Assembly (NCBI GenBank): GCA_021401465.1
Contig: JADDMT010000111.1
Coordinates: forward strand, 28,649 to 92,648
Source of the DNA: Teratosphaeria epicoccoides
Lineage: Eukaryota > Ascomycota > Dothideomycetes > Mycosphaerellales > Teratosphaeriaceae
Direction: 5' to 3'
DNA: 64,000 nt
The translations under genes were made by a program, and so were the position numbers. The notes beneath the pieces were generated by a model. It was given only the letters and a program-made list of their open reading frames with translations. It searched no databases and was not told the DNA's origin. This document shows, piece after piece, positions 30,757 through 42,001 of the stretch. Every line of letters begins with the position of its first letter. The first letter of the stretch is position 1.

Positions 30757-33700
30757 AAAGAGTGAGCAATTGATGTCTGCATTTCTTATAGCTCCTGAGA
30801 CTTTCCAGCGCTCCGCAAATGAAAGGTGCCAAGCCAGAATCTCACTGAGCTTCGCCAAGGGCCTGCAACCAAAGCACAGCGTGGCGTCTGGTTATCCTAC
30901 TCTCAAGCCTAATGTCTCTGTCTAGGTTCGGACGTTACCTTGAAACTGTAGACACCCCTCACGGGCTCGCGCCGTTCGCCTTCATTGCCACTGAGGGTCC
31001 CAACAGGATCTTTGTGTTTGGGTTCCGTGGTCGACCTCAAAACCCGTTGTCCAATATGGGCACAATATTTGCCGTGGTGTTCGTCAAATTATGGAGTAGA
31101 GTGAGCTGCGGTGAGGTCTGCGAGGACGCCGACGAGGCGTGTGAGGAGGCAAGGCATGTTTTCTCCGTATGCTTGATGATTGACCGTTTGGTATGAGTGG
31201 AGGAGTTGTTAGTGTGGTTAGAGAACGGGGACGCCGGCGAAGTTGGGTTGGAGTGGGTCAGCATTGTTGGAGGCTTGAAGAAATTATTTTGCTCTACTGT
31301 GGATTGGGAAACCACCAGTAGGAACCTGGGCAGCAGCTCGAAGACGATCATAGCTACACAATGACAGGAGACACAGACGAGAGTCGAGGCTCCGCATTAC
31401 AGCGGGCACAGGCTCGGGATGGGATTCCGGCTGCGCCAATTTGGACACGATCGCTCGCAGCTTGCTTGGATTCAAGTGCGCAGCCTTGCGGACGAGAGAG
31501 ATGGACTGCCGCATGCCGCGGAGGCCTTGTGGCCAGCCAAGTCCTATCTACAATGCGCGCAACCACAAGCATAATCTTTCATCCTGCTGTTCCATTATGT
31601 TCAAAGGGTCGCAATAGCGGCGTTAACGCCTTGTCCGTGAGCTCCGGCTCATTACTTTGCTGATCCGTTACCTGCATTTTGGGACCATCTGACCCTAGCG
31701 CGCTCAGAAGAAGGCGAAATCAGGGCATGTGGCCCAGCGGCATTCATCGGAAATTCCGCCGCAGCTTGCGCCTCGTCGTGGTCTGCTTCCCGCCCGTGCC
31801 GATGCTTCGTCCAATACCCGAAAGTGTCTTCTGTCTCCTGCATTCGCCAATACAGCGAACAAAGCGCTTCTATAGCTCCTTCTCTGTCGTATCCCGGTCC
31901 GGGCCAGCCATGCTCGATATAAATGCGTCATTGTGCACGGAGCTAAAGAAGAGAGCTTTTCAGGCAATCAGCATTGATGAAGGCAGCCTGGAAGGATCGC
32001 GTGACGATCCTATGGCCATTTTCGAAGAAACAAAAAGGGTAAGAAGGCCCACAAGCGAGGGCCGTGGTCAGCACAGCCAGTGCAGAAGTCGGCAACAAAG
32101 GCTGCAACCGCCTTCACAATCTCCATTAATGTGTCGGCTTCATCGAATGTGCGTGGAGCGTAGACGAAAACAAGATGCTTTGGGACTTGTGGCCTCGACT
32201 CTGTGGCCCGAGCCATGTGGCCCGAGCCATAAGGCCCAAACCAAATTGGCCCTGGCCAGCGGATGCCTTCCGTCGTAGCCACTTGCAATGACTTTGGCAA
32301 TGCCTGCAGAGTGCAGCATGACGTGAAGCAAATCATCGTCATGGTGAGGGTGGTTTATCTCGCGGCCGAAAGCTCGGAAGAGCGGTGCGCGAAAGGAGTC
32401 GCATGTCGAGGTCAAGGTCTCAGTACACTTCTCCAGAAAGCTGGTCCTGTAGTCAATCTTGGGGACAGGTCCTACGATCTTGCTGATCATATCAGTCGGT
32501 GGGAAGAAAATCGCCTCCGCTGTGAACGACGCGACCTGCGCGAGAGTCAAATCTAAGGTGTTGGTGGTTGGACTCGGCATGAATTGCGAATCGCCTGAAT
32601 GCGGCGGCGTTTGATGGTTGCTGGATGATTCAATGTCATGTTCGATGCCGGCTCTTGAGTGCTGTCCTCGAGTTTGGATGCTGAGAATTGCAGCATAGGC
32701 AGAGTTTTGATAGCGGGCGGTCTGCGATTAGTAGAAGTGGCGCTGGCGGCAGGAACTAGCGACCACCTTTCTGTAAAGATGCAGTATACAGACAATTCAT
32801 TTGTGTGTGACAGAGCCTCATCATCATCCCAGATGGCACCATAGCAGACAAGGTCTCGATGAAGGTCGCAAATAATTGATTCAATACCTCCTACCGCGAG
32901 TCGATAACTCCAATGAACGAGCGCGTTTTCTCACTGCCATAGCGGCGAGATCCATGAGCTCGTACACCAATTCACAAGCGTTGAAGTAGCAGCGACTGCA
33001 GCAGTCAACATATGATGTCGTGAACCAAGCAGTTTGGGGCGTGATATTGCACGTTACGAAGCGGCTGTATCGGCAGAGCTGTCAGTCGTTCGTGAAGCAG
33101 TCAAAAACAACAACGAACAGCATTGTCAATTCGTCAGTTGGGTTGTTGACCGGCGACATCACGGTAGTGTAAAGTGATGAGGGTGTGTTGAAGATCATAG
33201 CATTGTGGAGGACTCAGCTCGTGGACAGTGACTGCGCTAAAATGCCACTGTCTTGGCCGCTCTGGTCCGAGACGTCATCTCGTAGACCTGCTGGAAGTGG
33301 GCCTCGATAGAATGTCGACATCGTTGTGTACTGTATCTGTCCGTGGCAACCGTGGTTTGGTGTGCAGCATTGGGCAAGATTGCAGCACAGCCCCGCTCCC
33401 TCTCGCAATGCAGAGCGTCGTCGCATGCTCAAGTTCTTTGCCTGGCCATGGCTCATCTGCTCGTCGGGCAAGTTTCGACGTGTGGTCCTCGCCGCCCCAT
33501 CCGCGCGTTTCAGCTGCGCAGGGACCTTACTAGAGGGTGACACTTGTCCTGTCCGCTTGTCGTGGACTAGAGCGTGATTACAGGTAGAAGCATCGCGAAG
33601 ACGATTTGCTGCATATCCCGCAGATAACGCACTGTCAGCCGGCTTTGTTGATCTAAACCACGGAGCTTGCCGCCGCCCTGCCAAGGCGCTCCTCATGCTC

Positions 33701-34048
33701 ACAGCAGCCAGCAGCCACCCTACAACGTCGGTTGACCAAACACCTGTTTACCATCACAAAATCTCCATCGTCAACAGTGTTCGTCACGCACGAATATTCA
33801 ACGGCTCACACTGCTGAGGGAGGAGTCCGGTGATTGCGTTTGAGCGGCGCAGCCAGCAAGCACAGCCACCAGTGCTGCCAGGACAGAACGAGGTTAGTCG
33901 TCGGCACCTCAACCACACCTCTGCAGCAGCTTCCATCTCCACACCGACAACAAACATACTGCACGCTCTTGGACACTCCACGACGCGCTACCACGGCTGC
34001 AACAATTCCGGCACAAGTCCAGTGGCAGTTTACTAACAGATTGCGCAG
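30757..34048. other. 3.3 kb region with no firmly supported gene
   Basis: Several frames of 60-200 codons occur, including a minus-strand one at 32140-32580 listed separately. None shows a clear domain. A 14-base tandem pair lies near 32203-32230. The final 270 bases are probably the RHO1 promoter and leader. Confidence 0.4.
32140..32580 (-). CDS. Hypothetical protein, weakly supported
   Basis: A 146-codon frame from an ATG at 32580, beginning MPSPTTNTLDLTLAQVASF. The first 110 residues have a plausible globular composition. The end, from about residue 115, reads through a short tandem repeat and looks less protein-like, so a splice site may lie near there. I do not recognise it and do not propose a function. 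Confidence 0.25.
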   Translation of the reverse strand: MPSPTTNTLDLTLAQVASFTAEAIFFPPTDMISKIVGPVPKIDYRTSFLEKCTETLTSTCDSFRAPLFRAFGREINHPHHDDDLLHVMLHSAGIAKVIASGYDGRHPLARANLVWALWLGPHGSGHRVEATSPKASCFRLRSTHIR

Positions 34049-34985
34049 ATGGCGGAAATCCGTCGCAAGTTGGTCATTGTTGGTGACGGTGCCTGCGGAA
34101 AGACTTGCCTGCTCATGTAAGTTCTTGCACGGCAACGAACCACAATCATAGCATCCGTGCAAGGCTGACGACGTGATAGTGTCTTCTCTAAGGGTACCTT
34201 CCCAGAGGTTCGTCCTGCCCGCGCCGCCCATGAACCCCTTATCCTTTCTGACCGCGTCATCCCGTATGCCAAACAACGCTACAGAGCAGCAACAAGAGAA
34301 AGCCTACATTGCGGAAGGACGTGCACTGATAATGACAAAACATACAGGTCTACGTGCCCACCGTTTTCGAGAACTATGTCGCCGACGTTGAGGTGGATGG
34401 CAAGCACGTTGAACTAGCGCTATGGGATACAGCTGGTCAAGAAGACTACGACCGTCTGCGACCTCTCTCATACCCCGACTCGCACGTCATCCTGATCTGC
34501 TTCGCGGTCGACTCTCCCGACTCGCTTGACAACGTACAAGAGAAGGTAGGAGGGCCTCAAACACTCTCACGTGCGATCAACGTGTGACATGGGATACTGA
34601 TTGCTTGCGCTTGTTTGCAGTGGATTTCCGAGGTTCTGCACTTCTGTCAAGGTTTGCCGATTATCCTGGTTGGCTGCAAGAAGGACCTCCGATATGACCA
34701 GAAGACCATCGAGGAGCTGCACAAGACATCGCAAAAGCCGGTGACGCCCGAGCAGGTACGCATTCTCCTTGCAGAGCGTGTCACATTGTGGAATCACGAG
34801 ATTCAAGGCAGAAACTAACAAGCTTCCAATGACAGGCTGAGGACGTCCGTAAGAAGATTGGCGCCCAGAAATACCTCGAATGCTCGGCCAAGACCAACGA
34901 GGGTGTTCGCGAGGTGTTCGAGCATGCCACCCGCGCTGCGTTGCTCACAAGGAAGAAGGAGAAGAAGAAGTGCTTGATCTTGTAA
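34049..34985 (+). CDS. RHO1: Rho-type small GTPase Rho1, 5 exons
   Basis: A 192-residue GTPase. Exons: 34049-34116, 34180-34207, 34348-34545, 34621-34755 and 34836-34985. The P-loop is GDGACGKT; the effector region is VPTVFENYVADV; switch II is DTAGQEDYDRLRPLSY. The base-recognition elements are GCKKDLR and CSAK, and the tail is KKEKKKCLIL. The CAAX box ends in Leu, so geranylgeranylation is expected, with a polybasic stretch for membrane binding. The sequence is closer to Rho1/RhoA than to Rac or Cdc42. Rho1 in fungi activates beta-1,3-glucan synthase and the cell wall integrity kinase cascade. Exon 2 has only 28 bases. All joins keep the frame. Confidence 0.96.
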
Positions 34986-36525
34986 ATTACCAACTACCCC
35001 TTTTCAGCAAACACGACATCATAATGCGGCACGCTCTCTCCGGCACACCTCCACCTTGATACCGAGCCTGACCGAACGAGCGAGCGGGCGGATAGTCAAC
35101 CGTAGATGAACATGGAGCGAAGAGCGGTATCTGGTGACAGCACGGAGGTTGAGGAAGTGCGCGAATAGGCTGGCTCCGATTCTTGGGCCCGGCTTGCTTG
35201 CTTTCCGGGACTGCGACTTCTTAGAGGCTTGACTCATGCAATACTTGGCGTTTATTGGCAGATCATATGTTTGTCTGTGTCTCGATCCTTTTTCTTAATT
35301 TGGAGATCCGAGAGACGGGGTAAGCAGACACACGAATGTATCACATCTTGTAGGATTCTTTTGTGTTCTCCGGTGAACTGTGACGCGTGGTAGACGGCCC
35401 AATGGGTCCAGACAGCGGACGTGGACCATTTGTTCCATGCGCCGCAGGTGATTCCCGTGCTGCTGTCCCGGCTCGGCTGCCACCCCTCCTACTAAGTGCT
35501 GGGAGCTCGGCAAAGGTATTAAACATGCAGCCATTGAATCCTTCCACGCAATTATTCAAGAAACGTCCTGGATGAGTACGCCAGCAAAGGCGAGGGGATA
35601 ATTCCACCCGCCCCATCCACATCACCATGCAAGGCAAACGAGATTGTCACATGGCCGCGGCTATCACGCCTAGAGTTTGTTTGCCGGTGTGGCTGACAAT
35701 GCCTTCGATTTGCTAACATATGCGAGGCTACAGTCCAATCTGCACGGCATCATTTGCTGATCGCTTGAAACAGAACGCTTTGGAAGTCCCTGACGACGTA
35801 CGTCTGAACGTGGCAGAAGCGGTAAACTTGTATATGCACGACATACCAGCATCTATTCCCCGGAAGCGGCCGCTTTGGTGCCGCCAAGGCGAGACTCCAG
35901 GTAGCTAATAAGCTTTGTCTTGTGAACCACGGATCTTGTGCGTGTAAGTCTTCACTAAAGCCCACCAATTTTTCGTCATAACCTTCCAAGAGCTGGCGAC
36001 CTCCTGTCAACCTTGGCGTTGGTCAGCAGAGCCGGCTTTTCGAGTCGAGGCCTTTCACATTTGCAGCTACATCTCGCGCTTCCGACATCCATTTTCACAC
36101 ACCCCGCTGCTCAGTCCACGACACAGCCCGCAGAGCGCTGTAGGCTGGGCACCAGACACTCCCACGCATACAAGAAGCAGAAATGGACCTGATCTGTATC
36201 ACGGAAGGTCACGAACAATGTGGTCGTAACTAGTACACCTGGCGTATTGCCAGAGCTGGTGAGTCGGATCTGCACAGCAACAGCCTCGAACGCGCCGGGT
36301 GTTTGTGAAAGAGGAGTCGTGCGAGTAAGCTGACGCTCGTCGCAGAGTCGCTACAGCAGCAGCCTGAGCAGCACTTCATTCATCGAGAGTTGCTTTCGGA
36401 ACTTTCCACGTACATTGTTGGATTCTGTCCATTGACGTATATCCCGAAGATCCGCTACGCAGAGGAGGGACAATACAGTTGCACGCAGAAACGCTTTCTG
36501 TACACGTGACGGCAGCAGATCAGGT
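34986..36525. other. 1.5 kb intergenic region, no gene seen
   Basis: Between RHO1 and the Siw14-like phosphatase, both on the plus strand. Short frames only, none with recognisable features. No repeat stands out. Confidence 0.4.
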
Positions 36526-37766
36526 ATGCCGTACATAGAGGCCCGAGGGGAATTTGAATGCGCTGGTGCAGGGCCCACTGGCGAGGAGGTAAAGCATATG
36601 CAGGGAAGCAAGTTGCAGAGTACGACAAACAGCAGCCCTATGATGGCGAAGGAGCAGCAGATTGTGCCGTCGAGCAGCCCTACCGAAGCGTTATCAGACG
36701 GTGCAGTCAAGACAAAGAGCAAAAATGCGGATGCAATGGAGGATGGTAAGCTTGCCAGGCGCGGATACTGGTCTGCAATCCTTGCTGACTTTGTTTAGTG
36801 ACATTCGCTACCTGTCCGCCATCACAGAAAGATTCGGGCGCTGTCACAACAACCAAGCGCGTGTCCCAATGCCCAGCACGCCTTCGATCACTCCTGCCGC
36901 CATCAAACTTCGGCGCTGCCAGAAGTAATGCAGTCTACCGGTCTGCCTTTCCCCAGGATCGCAACGTCGACTTTGTTAAAACTCTCCATGTCAGGACGGT
37001 GCTTTGTCTTGTTGCCACAGAACCTTCCAAGTCGTACAGCGACTGGATCGAAGAGACCGGCATCAAACGCTTACGCGTCGACATTGCCCCAAATAAAGAC
37101 GGCCAAGTCAGCACAACATGGGATTCTCTCTGTGAGGCCTTGCTACAGGTGCTTGATGCAGCCAACTACCCAATCTACGTACACTGCAACCAGGGCAGGC
37201 ACAGGACCGGATGCGTGATTGCCTGCCTGCGCAGAGTCCAGCGCTGGCCGATCAAGGACATCCTGGCTGAGTACAAGTCCTATGCGGACCCGAAGGCACG
37301 TCCGGGAGATATTGCATTGATTAAGAATTTCGACCCAAGCTATCTGTTTGAGTATGCGCAGAGCACGGGTTTCTTCGAGAAGGAATATCGCCAATTCCGT
37401 CGGATGGACTCTGGTATCACCAATGTCGATATGCTGGCCGAAGCACTCTCCAGCACTGGCAAATCGGACGACTTAGGGATCGATATATCAGGCATTTCCA
37501 GCATCTCGAACGCTAGTACCGTATCAGATGAAATGGACCTGGAAGCACCACTGGACCGGGCACCCACGGGCGAGCCAATTTCAACAGCAGCTGAGTGCAC
37601 AGATACTCACGCGCACCAGGTCAATGGTAGCATCATTGGTCTGGTACGAGCAGACGAGCTTGTCCCTGGAGCACATGCAGGGCCTGAAACTACCGCGACC
37701 GTGGTTGAACTCTCAGAGGACGCAATGACGCCCCCTGCCATCATGGTGCCTAATCCATTGGCTTAG
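36526..37766 (+). CDS. Siw14-like atypical dual-specificity phosphatase
   Basis: A 395-residue protein in two exons (36526-36745 and 36799-37766). The family (plant and fungal atypical dual-specificity phosphatases; Siw14, Oca) cleaves inositol pyrophosphates. The domain begins SNFGAARSNAVYRSAFP and has FVKTLHVRTVLCLV. The active site is HCNQGRHRTGCVIACLRR, with the Cys-x5-Arg loop intact; GRHRTG in place of the usual GKHRTG is conservative. KSYADPKARPGDIALIKNFD follows as in the family. The first 90 and last 150 residues are disordered and are not part of the core, so the protein is longer than yeast Siw14. The intron 36746-36798 has ordinary ends. Confidence 0.85.
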
Positions 37767-38547
37767 TTGGCGCAAGAAGCAAGAGCAACGGCAGTCAAAC
37801 AAGCAAGCGTGGAGACTACGGTTCAATTCACAGCACATCCACGGCCGACTTCCGTTGCAAGCGTTTGAGAGTTGAGAAAAGTCGAATTTTAGCGTTGGCG
37901 CTGGCGGTTGTCCGAGGGCGTGGGCTTTGACCCAGCACCATGATCGACAGTAATGACTGGTGGCACCATGCCATCAGATCGGGAGGCGCTTACATCATTT
38001 TTGGGATACCCCTTAGAGCTGCAGACAAATTCCTGCTCATTTGTACAGATTCTGCAATTTTATGTTTTAAAAGCAGACGGTGGAGCAGAGAAAAAACCGG
38101 GACGATTGATCATGGAATCTCTAGATCTGGAACTGCGCATGTCGCACGTGACCTTACTACTTCTGCAAGGCATGGCAACGCCAATTCTGCGAGGCAACGA
38201 TCTGACTCCCTGGCGACCTGCCGCGTTCTGTACGTGCCTAGCTGACGACCGGCAAAGCCGGGCAGGCGCTGCTATATATATGTGTGTAGTCCCAAGCTGC
38301 AACGCATCGAACATGAATCCCTCGAGTCCAAATTCATTCGCGGTAGCGCTTTGTGTATTTGCACATGGTCCTGTGACCCTCGTGCTTCGCATCTGCCTCC
38401 TTCTGCCACGATATCGACACGGCGGTACACGCCACCAGGGTTGCCACGTGGGAGTGGCAGTGTTCTGGGAGCTGACGCGGCCGGAACGCCTACGGCTCGC
38501 TGCAGCACCGAAGTATCTCGCTGACGCCAAGGACCTGAGAAGACGCT
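37767..38547. other. Intergenic, no gene seen
   Basis: Convergent 3' flanks of the Siw14-like gene (+) and YVH1 (-). No coding motif is visible. Confidence 0.4.
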
Positions 38548-40132
38548 TCACAGGTTCTCCTTGGCGAGCAGGCCGCCACCCTCTCGGATGCGCTGACCAT
38601 CAGCACTTGGCGGCATTCTGATCTTGTTCCCGCCGGGCTGACGGGACTTGGTTTCATCGATTCTGCCTCTCGCCAAGCTGATCCCTGGTACGATCCAGTC
38701 GCCACAACTGCATTGCATGCCTTGCCATGCGTACTTGCCGACGTTGGCCTTGCATTTGGGGCACTCCAATCGGCCGTCGAGTTTGCCTTGCTCGAGTTCA
38801 GGCTTCATCCAGGAGAGGGGGTCGAGGAAGTAGTGGGTACATTTGCCTGTTGCCGGGTTGGTGGCCGGGCTGCTGTGCTCGGCTAGAAATTGCGAGGTCG
38901 CGAGAGGTCGTCTGCAGATTTGTTGTCAGCGATTGTCTGATTTCCTGATGGGGGCCTTTTGCGTGAGGCATACCTGCACTTCCTACACCGCATCTCGAAG
39001 TCGGAAGCTTCGTTTTGCTTGTGCTCGTCTTCGAAGCGAATCTTCTCCGCCTCCGGGGCTTGACCACAAGCTCGACTGAGCTCGACCTCGCGCTGATACA
39101 ACCATCGCTGGTACGCAGGCGCTGACTCCATGTCCTCTGGCGTGGCCATTCGGTGATATAGCTGTAGCTGTTTCCAAAAACCTTCGTTCGGCTCACAGAG
39201 AGGCCTGCTTTCGCGGATTCGTGCGAGGGCTTGATCGGGTTTTATACCATGTCGCCGCATCAGATAGGCACACATTATCGTTGCGGAGCGGGACTTGCCC
39301 ATGGCGCTGCAAGTTCCTCATTAGCAATCACTGGGCAGACCAACTCGGGCGGCAAACATGCAGGCATTGCTAGACAGACTGTAGACTGTACCGCCAGCTC
39401 GCGGATCGCTCTAGCCATGACGCCGCTGCAGGCGATATGAGAGCCTGTACGGTGTCTGATCCTCCCGAGTCGATCGAAGCAAATGGGACTGAAAGTCTTG
39501 ACCCCTCGGATCTGCATGGTGGCTGAGTATCTGCCATCACTGAGATCACGTGGCAAGGAACGGGACTCAGCAAAGTCATGCGAGTCACGCGGGAGTCTCA
39601 TCGCGCACATCTGGTGCTGCCCATGCTACTCCTGCATTTAGGACCAGAGTCATGTATACATCGCCTCCAGACCATCTTCTTTCGTTTTGTCGGCTTCTCT
39701 CGTTTTCAATGCAGCTTCTTTGGCGTCCATTGGCAGGAAACTGAGGTAAGAGATAAACTGCTGGATGAGAAAAGCGCGCAAAGAAATGATCGACATACAT
39801 GCACTCACCAATGCACGAGCACGCCGCCGCCTGTATCCAGCGCATCTTGTATGAAGTTATTGCAGGCGGGAAAATGCTCAAGGAGATTCTCGTCTTCTAC
39901 ATCGTCGACCTCGACAACTTTGTGCTCGAAGCCTTCAAATAGCTTGTGGTCGAGCGGCAGTCTCAGGACGGACAGCACATGCGTGATGCCAGCCGCGTGC
40001 AATGCTTCTCTGCGGCGTAATGTGAACAGACTAGGTAAGCATTAGAGTTGTTGTGGCGAGCGATGGGCGACATCGGACGAACCCGCCTATGCACAAATTC
40101 GGCTCACCAGGTACGCTGTCGAGGAGAGACAT
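38548..40132 (-). CDS. YVH1: Dual-specificity phosphatase Yvh1 with C-terminal zinc domain
   Basis: A 322-residue protein in four exons: 40132-40083, 40030-39809, 39306-38974 and 38911-38548. Yvh1 helps release Mrt4 from pre-60S ribosomes and has phosphatase activity. Across the first splice the text reads CIGG-LFTLRRREALHAAG, typical of the fold. The catalytic loop VHC-AMGKSRSATI (Cys-x5-Arg) spans the second splice, whose intron is 502 bases, long for this window. The C-terminal part has the zinc-binding cysteines in CRKC, GKCTHYFLDPLSW, LECPKCKANVGKY and CSCGDWIVPG, the feature that separates Yvh1 from other dual-specificity phosphatases. All splices keep the frame. Confidence 0.93.
39307..39808 (-). 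other. Unusually long intron of YVH1
   Basis: 502 bases from GTGAGT to TTGCAG, directly splitting the catalytic loop between VHC and AMGKSRS. Other introns in this window are mostly 50-150 bases. No inserted exon is needed because the flanking protein text is contiguous with the family. No coding motif is visible inside. Confidence 0.6.
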
Positions 40133-42001
40133 GTTGTGCGACGTAAGACCCAAGCGAGATGGGGCTGCCGAGCGAAGGAAGATGAAGGAGGTTGTTGTTG
40201 GGTTGTTGGCCTTCCTTGCCTGCATCAAGGCATGCACTTGGCGAGGCTGTCAACAAGGCTGGCTCGACATGGCAAGTGCCGTAGCGTGCAGTAAGTACAG
40301 TACACTTTGAGGTAGAGAAACCTTTTGGCTTGCCCTACCCGCTCACCTAACCAAATTGGTAGATCTACCGAAGCGCTGATCTTCACATGCACGCACAAGA
40401 TGCACAATGCAGGGCGCGGCGCGTTCTGCCTTGATCCGTTTCACTTACGCCGGGTCACTCACTAGCCTTATGACAGGGCGGATCATGACAGAGCGGAGCA
40501 AGCGCGATCTTGGACAGATTGTTGGCATGCAGAGGCACAGCTTGGCATTGAGATGTTGTGGCTGCAGGCTTACCGTACCACCCACCATACACTATTGCGC
40601 GCCTCAGTAGAGTTCCGAAGTCCGCTCTCGCAATGACTGCGTGCGTGGACGTGACATCCCCGAGCAACAAGAAGCTTGCGTCAGCGCTGAGCACACACAT
40701 GACCGAAAAGATTATCACGAGGGCGCATGATCGTGCTGTCCATTATTTGTGGAAGCAAGGAAGCGGTCGAATCGGAGGAGGTGCTTCATGTGCTGATCCA
40801 TTCGCACAATATTTTTCTTCCCGAGTCGTTCATCGCTCTGGGCAGCATGTGATGAGTCTGCACGCATCGGAAGCTTGCTACTGCCACCGGACTGCGCAGC
40901 TTGGGTTCATGTACTCACGCAAGAACAAGTTTGCCTGTCCAGCAGAACTGCCGTCCACACCACTTCGAAGGCTTGTTGGGTACGCAACCGGCTTGGCGAT
41001 CGGGCCCGACAACCTTTGGAGTCAGCTTCGAGCACTGCGGACGGCGGCTTTGAGGAGGTTCAACGGCTTGCGGTTACCGTTTGCCCGCCAACTTTTGACC
41101 GCAATGGGTCGCTAAGTATCGTCACTTCTCATTCTGAGGCGAGAGGAGAGCGTGGGGAAGGGATGCACCGATCAACCATTAGTAGGGGGGAGGGGCCTTG
41201 CGCTAGCTCTAGATGGTGCAGACGGCCAGCATGGGACTGCAGTCTGGCGGGTCTAGCTCCGACTTTGATGTAAAAGACACGACGAGAAGCTCTGATCGCT
41301 GCAGGAGCTCAAGCTGTCCACGCCGCACCCTGGACTCTTGAATCGCGCTTTCGTGCTTGTAGCGTTGTGCTTTGACGCCTCGACGCCTTGACGCCTCGAC
41401 GCCTTGACGCCTCGACGCCTTGACGCCTCGACGCCTTGACGCCTCGACGCCTTGACGCCTCGACGCCTTGACGCCTCGACGCCTTGACGCCTCGACGCCT
41501 TGACGCCTTGACGCCCCGCTGGTTGCCACCGACTCCCACGGCCCGGCCCGGCTGTGTGTATGGTCCTTGCTCAGCCACAAGCTTCTGTGCCCACTACTCC
41601 GCGCTCCAGCGTGATCGAGTCGGCCTTAACTCGAGCAAAGGCGGTGCAGCGTGACGGCTCTCCGCCGCGGAGCTGCTGCATGCGAGCGAGCCGGAGGCCA
41701 TCACCATAGCGAAAGGATCATCCACATTAGCCTCAGAGCGCTGTTGGCTCGGCATGACCTCGCAGCTTGCCCTACTTCAGCTGACTTGACTCCGCTGCAT
41801 ACTGTGACGGCAGCTGTATCGATGTGAGCGGCGGCCTGCTGCGAATAAGCGCTGTTCCCCAGCTACACGGCTCGTCGCTTGCCCCCCCCAAGCTTTTACA
41901 TAGTCATCAGGTGGTGGCAATTGGGTTTGGAAGTCTACAGCCAGCCCCATTGGAGCGTCGTGTAGCGAGTCGCGAGTCGATGGGCACCTGTCCGGGAGAC
42001 C
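40133..42001. other. 1.9 kb divergent intergenic region with a minisatellite
   Basis: Separates YVH1 (-) from the C2H2 protein gene (+) and must contain both promoters. It includes the tandem repeat at 41374-41516, listed separately. No gene is recognisable; frames through the repeat are only artefacts of its periodicity. Confidence 0.4.
41374..41516. repeat. Minisatellite with an alternating 8-base unit
   Basis: About 18 tandem copies of GACGCCTY, where the last base alternates C and T, giving a 16-base higher-order unit GACGCCTCGACGCCTT. The array ends with two T-type copies and a diverged copy. It lies in the divergent intergenic region upstream of the C2H2 protein gene. Confidence 0.9.

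Noticed and set aside
32203..32230. 14-base tandem repeat GTGGCCCGAGCCAT twice
   Set aside because: Two copies only; too short to call a functional repeat.
41209..41580. Minus-strand protein with repeated SRRRGVKASRRQ units
   Set aside because: It is only a translation of the 8-base minisatellite in a frame without stops; no promoter, splice or family support.
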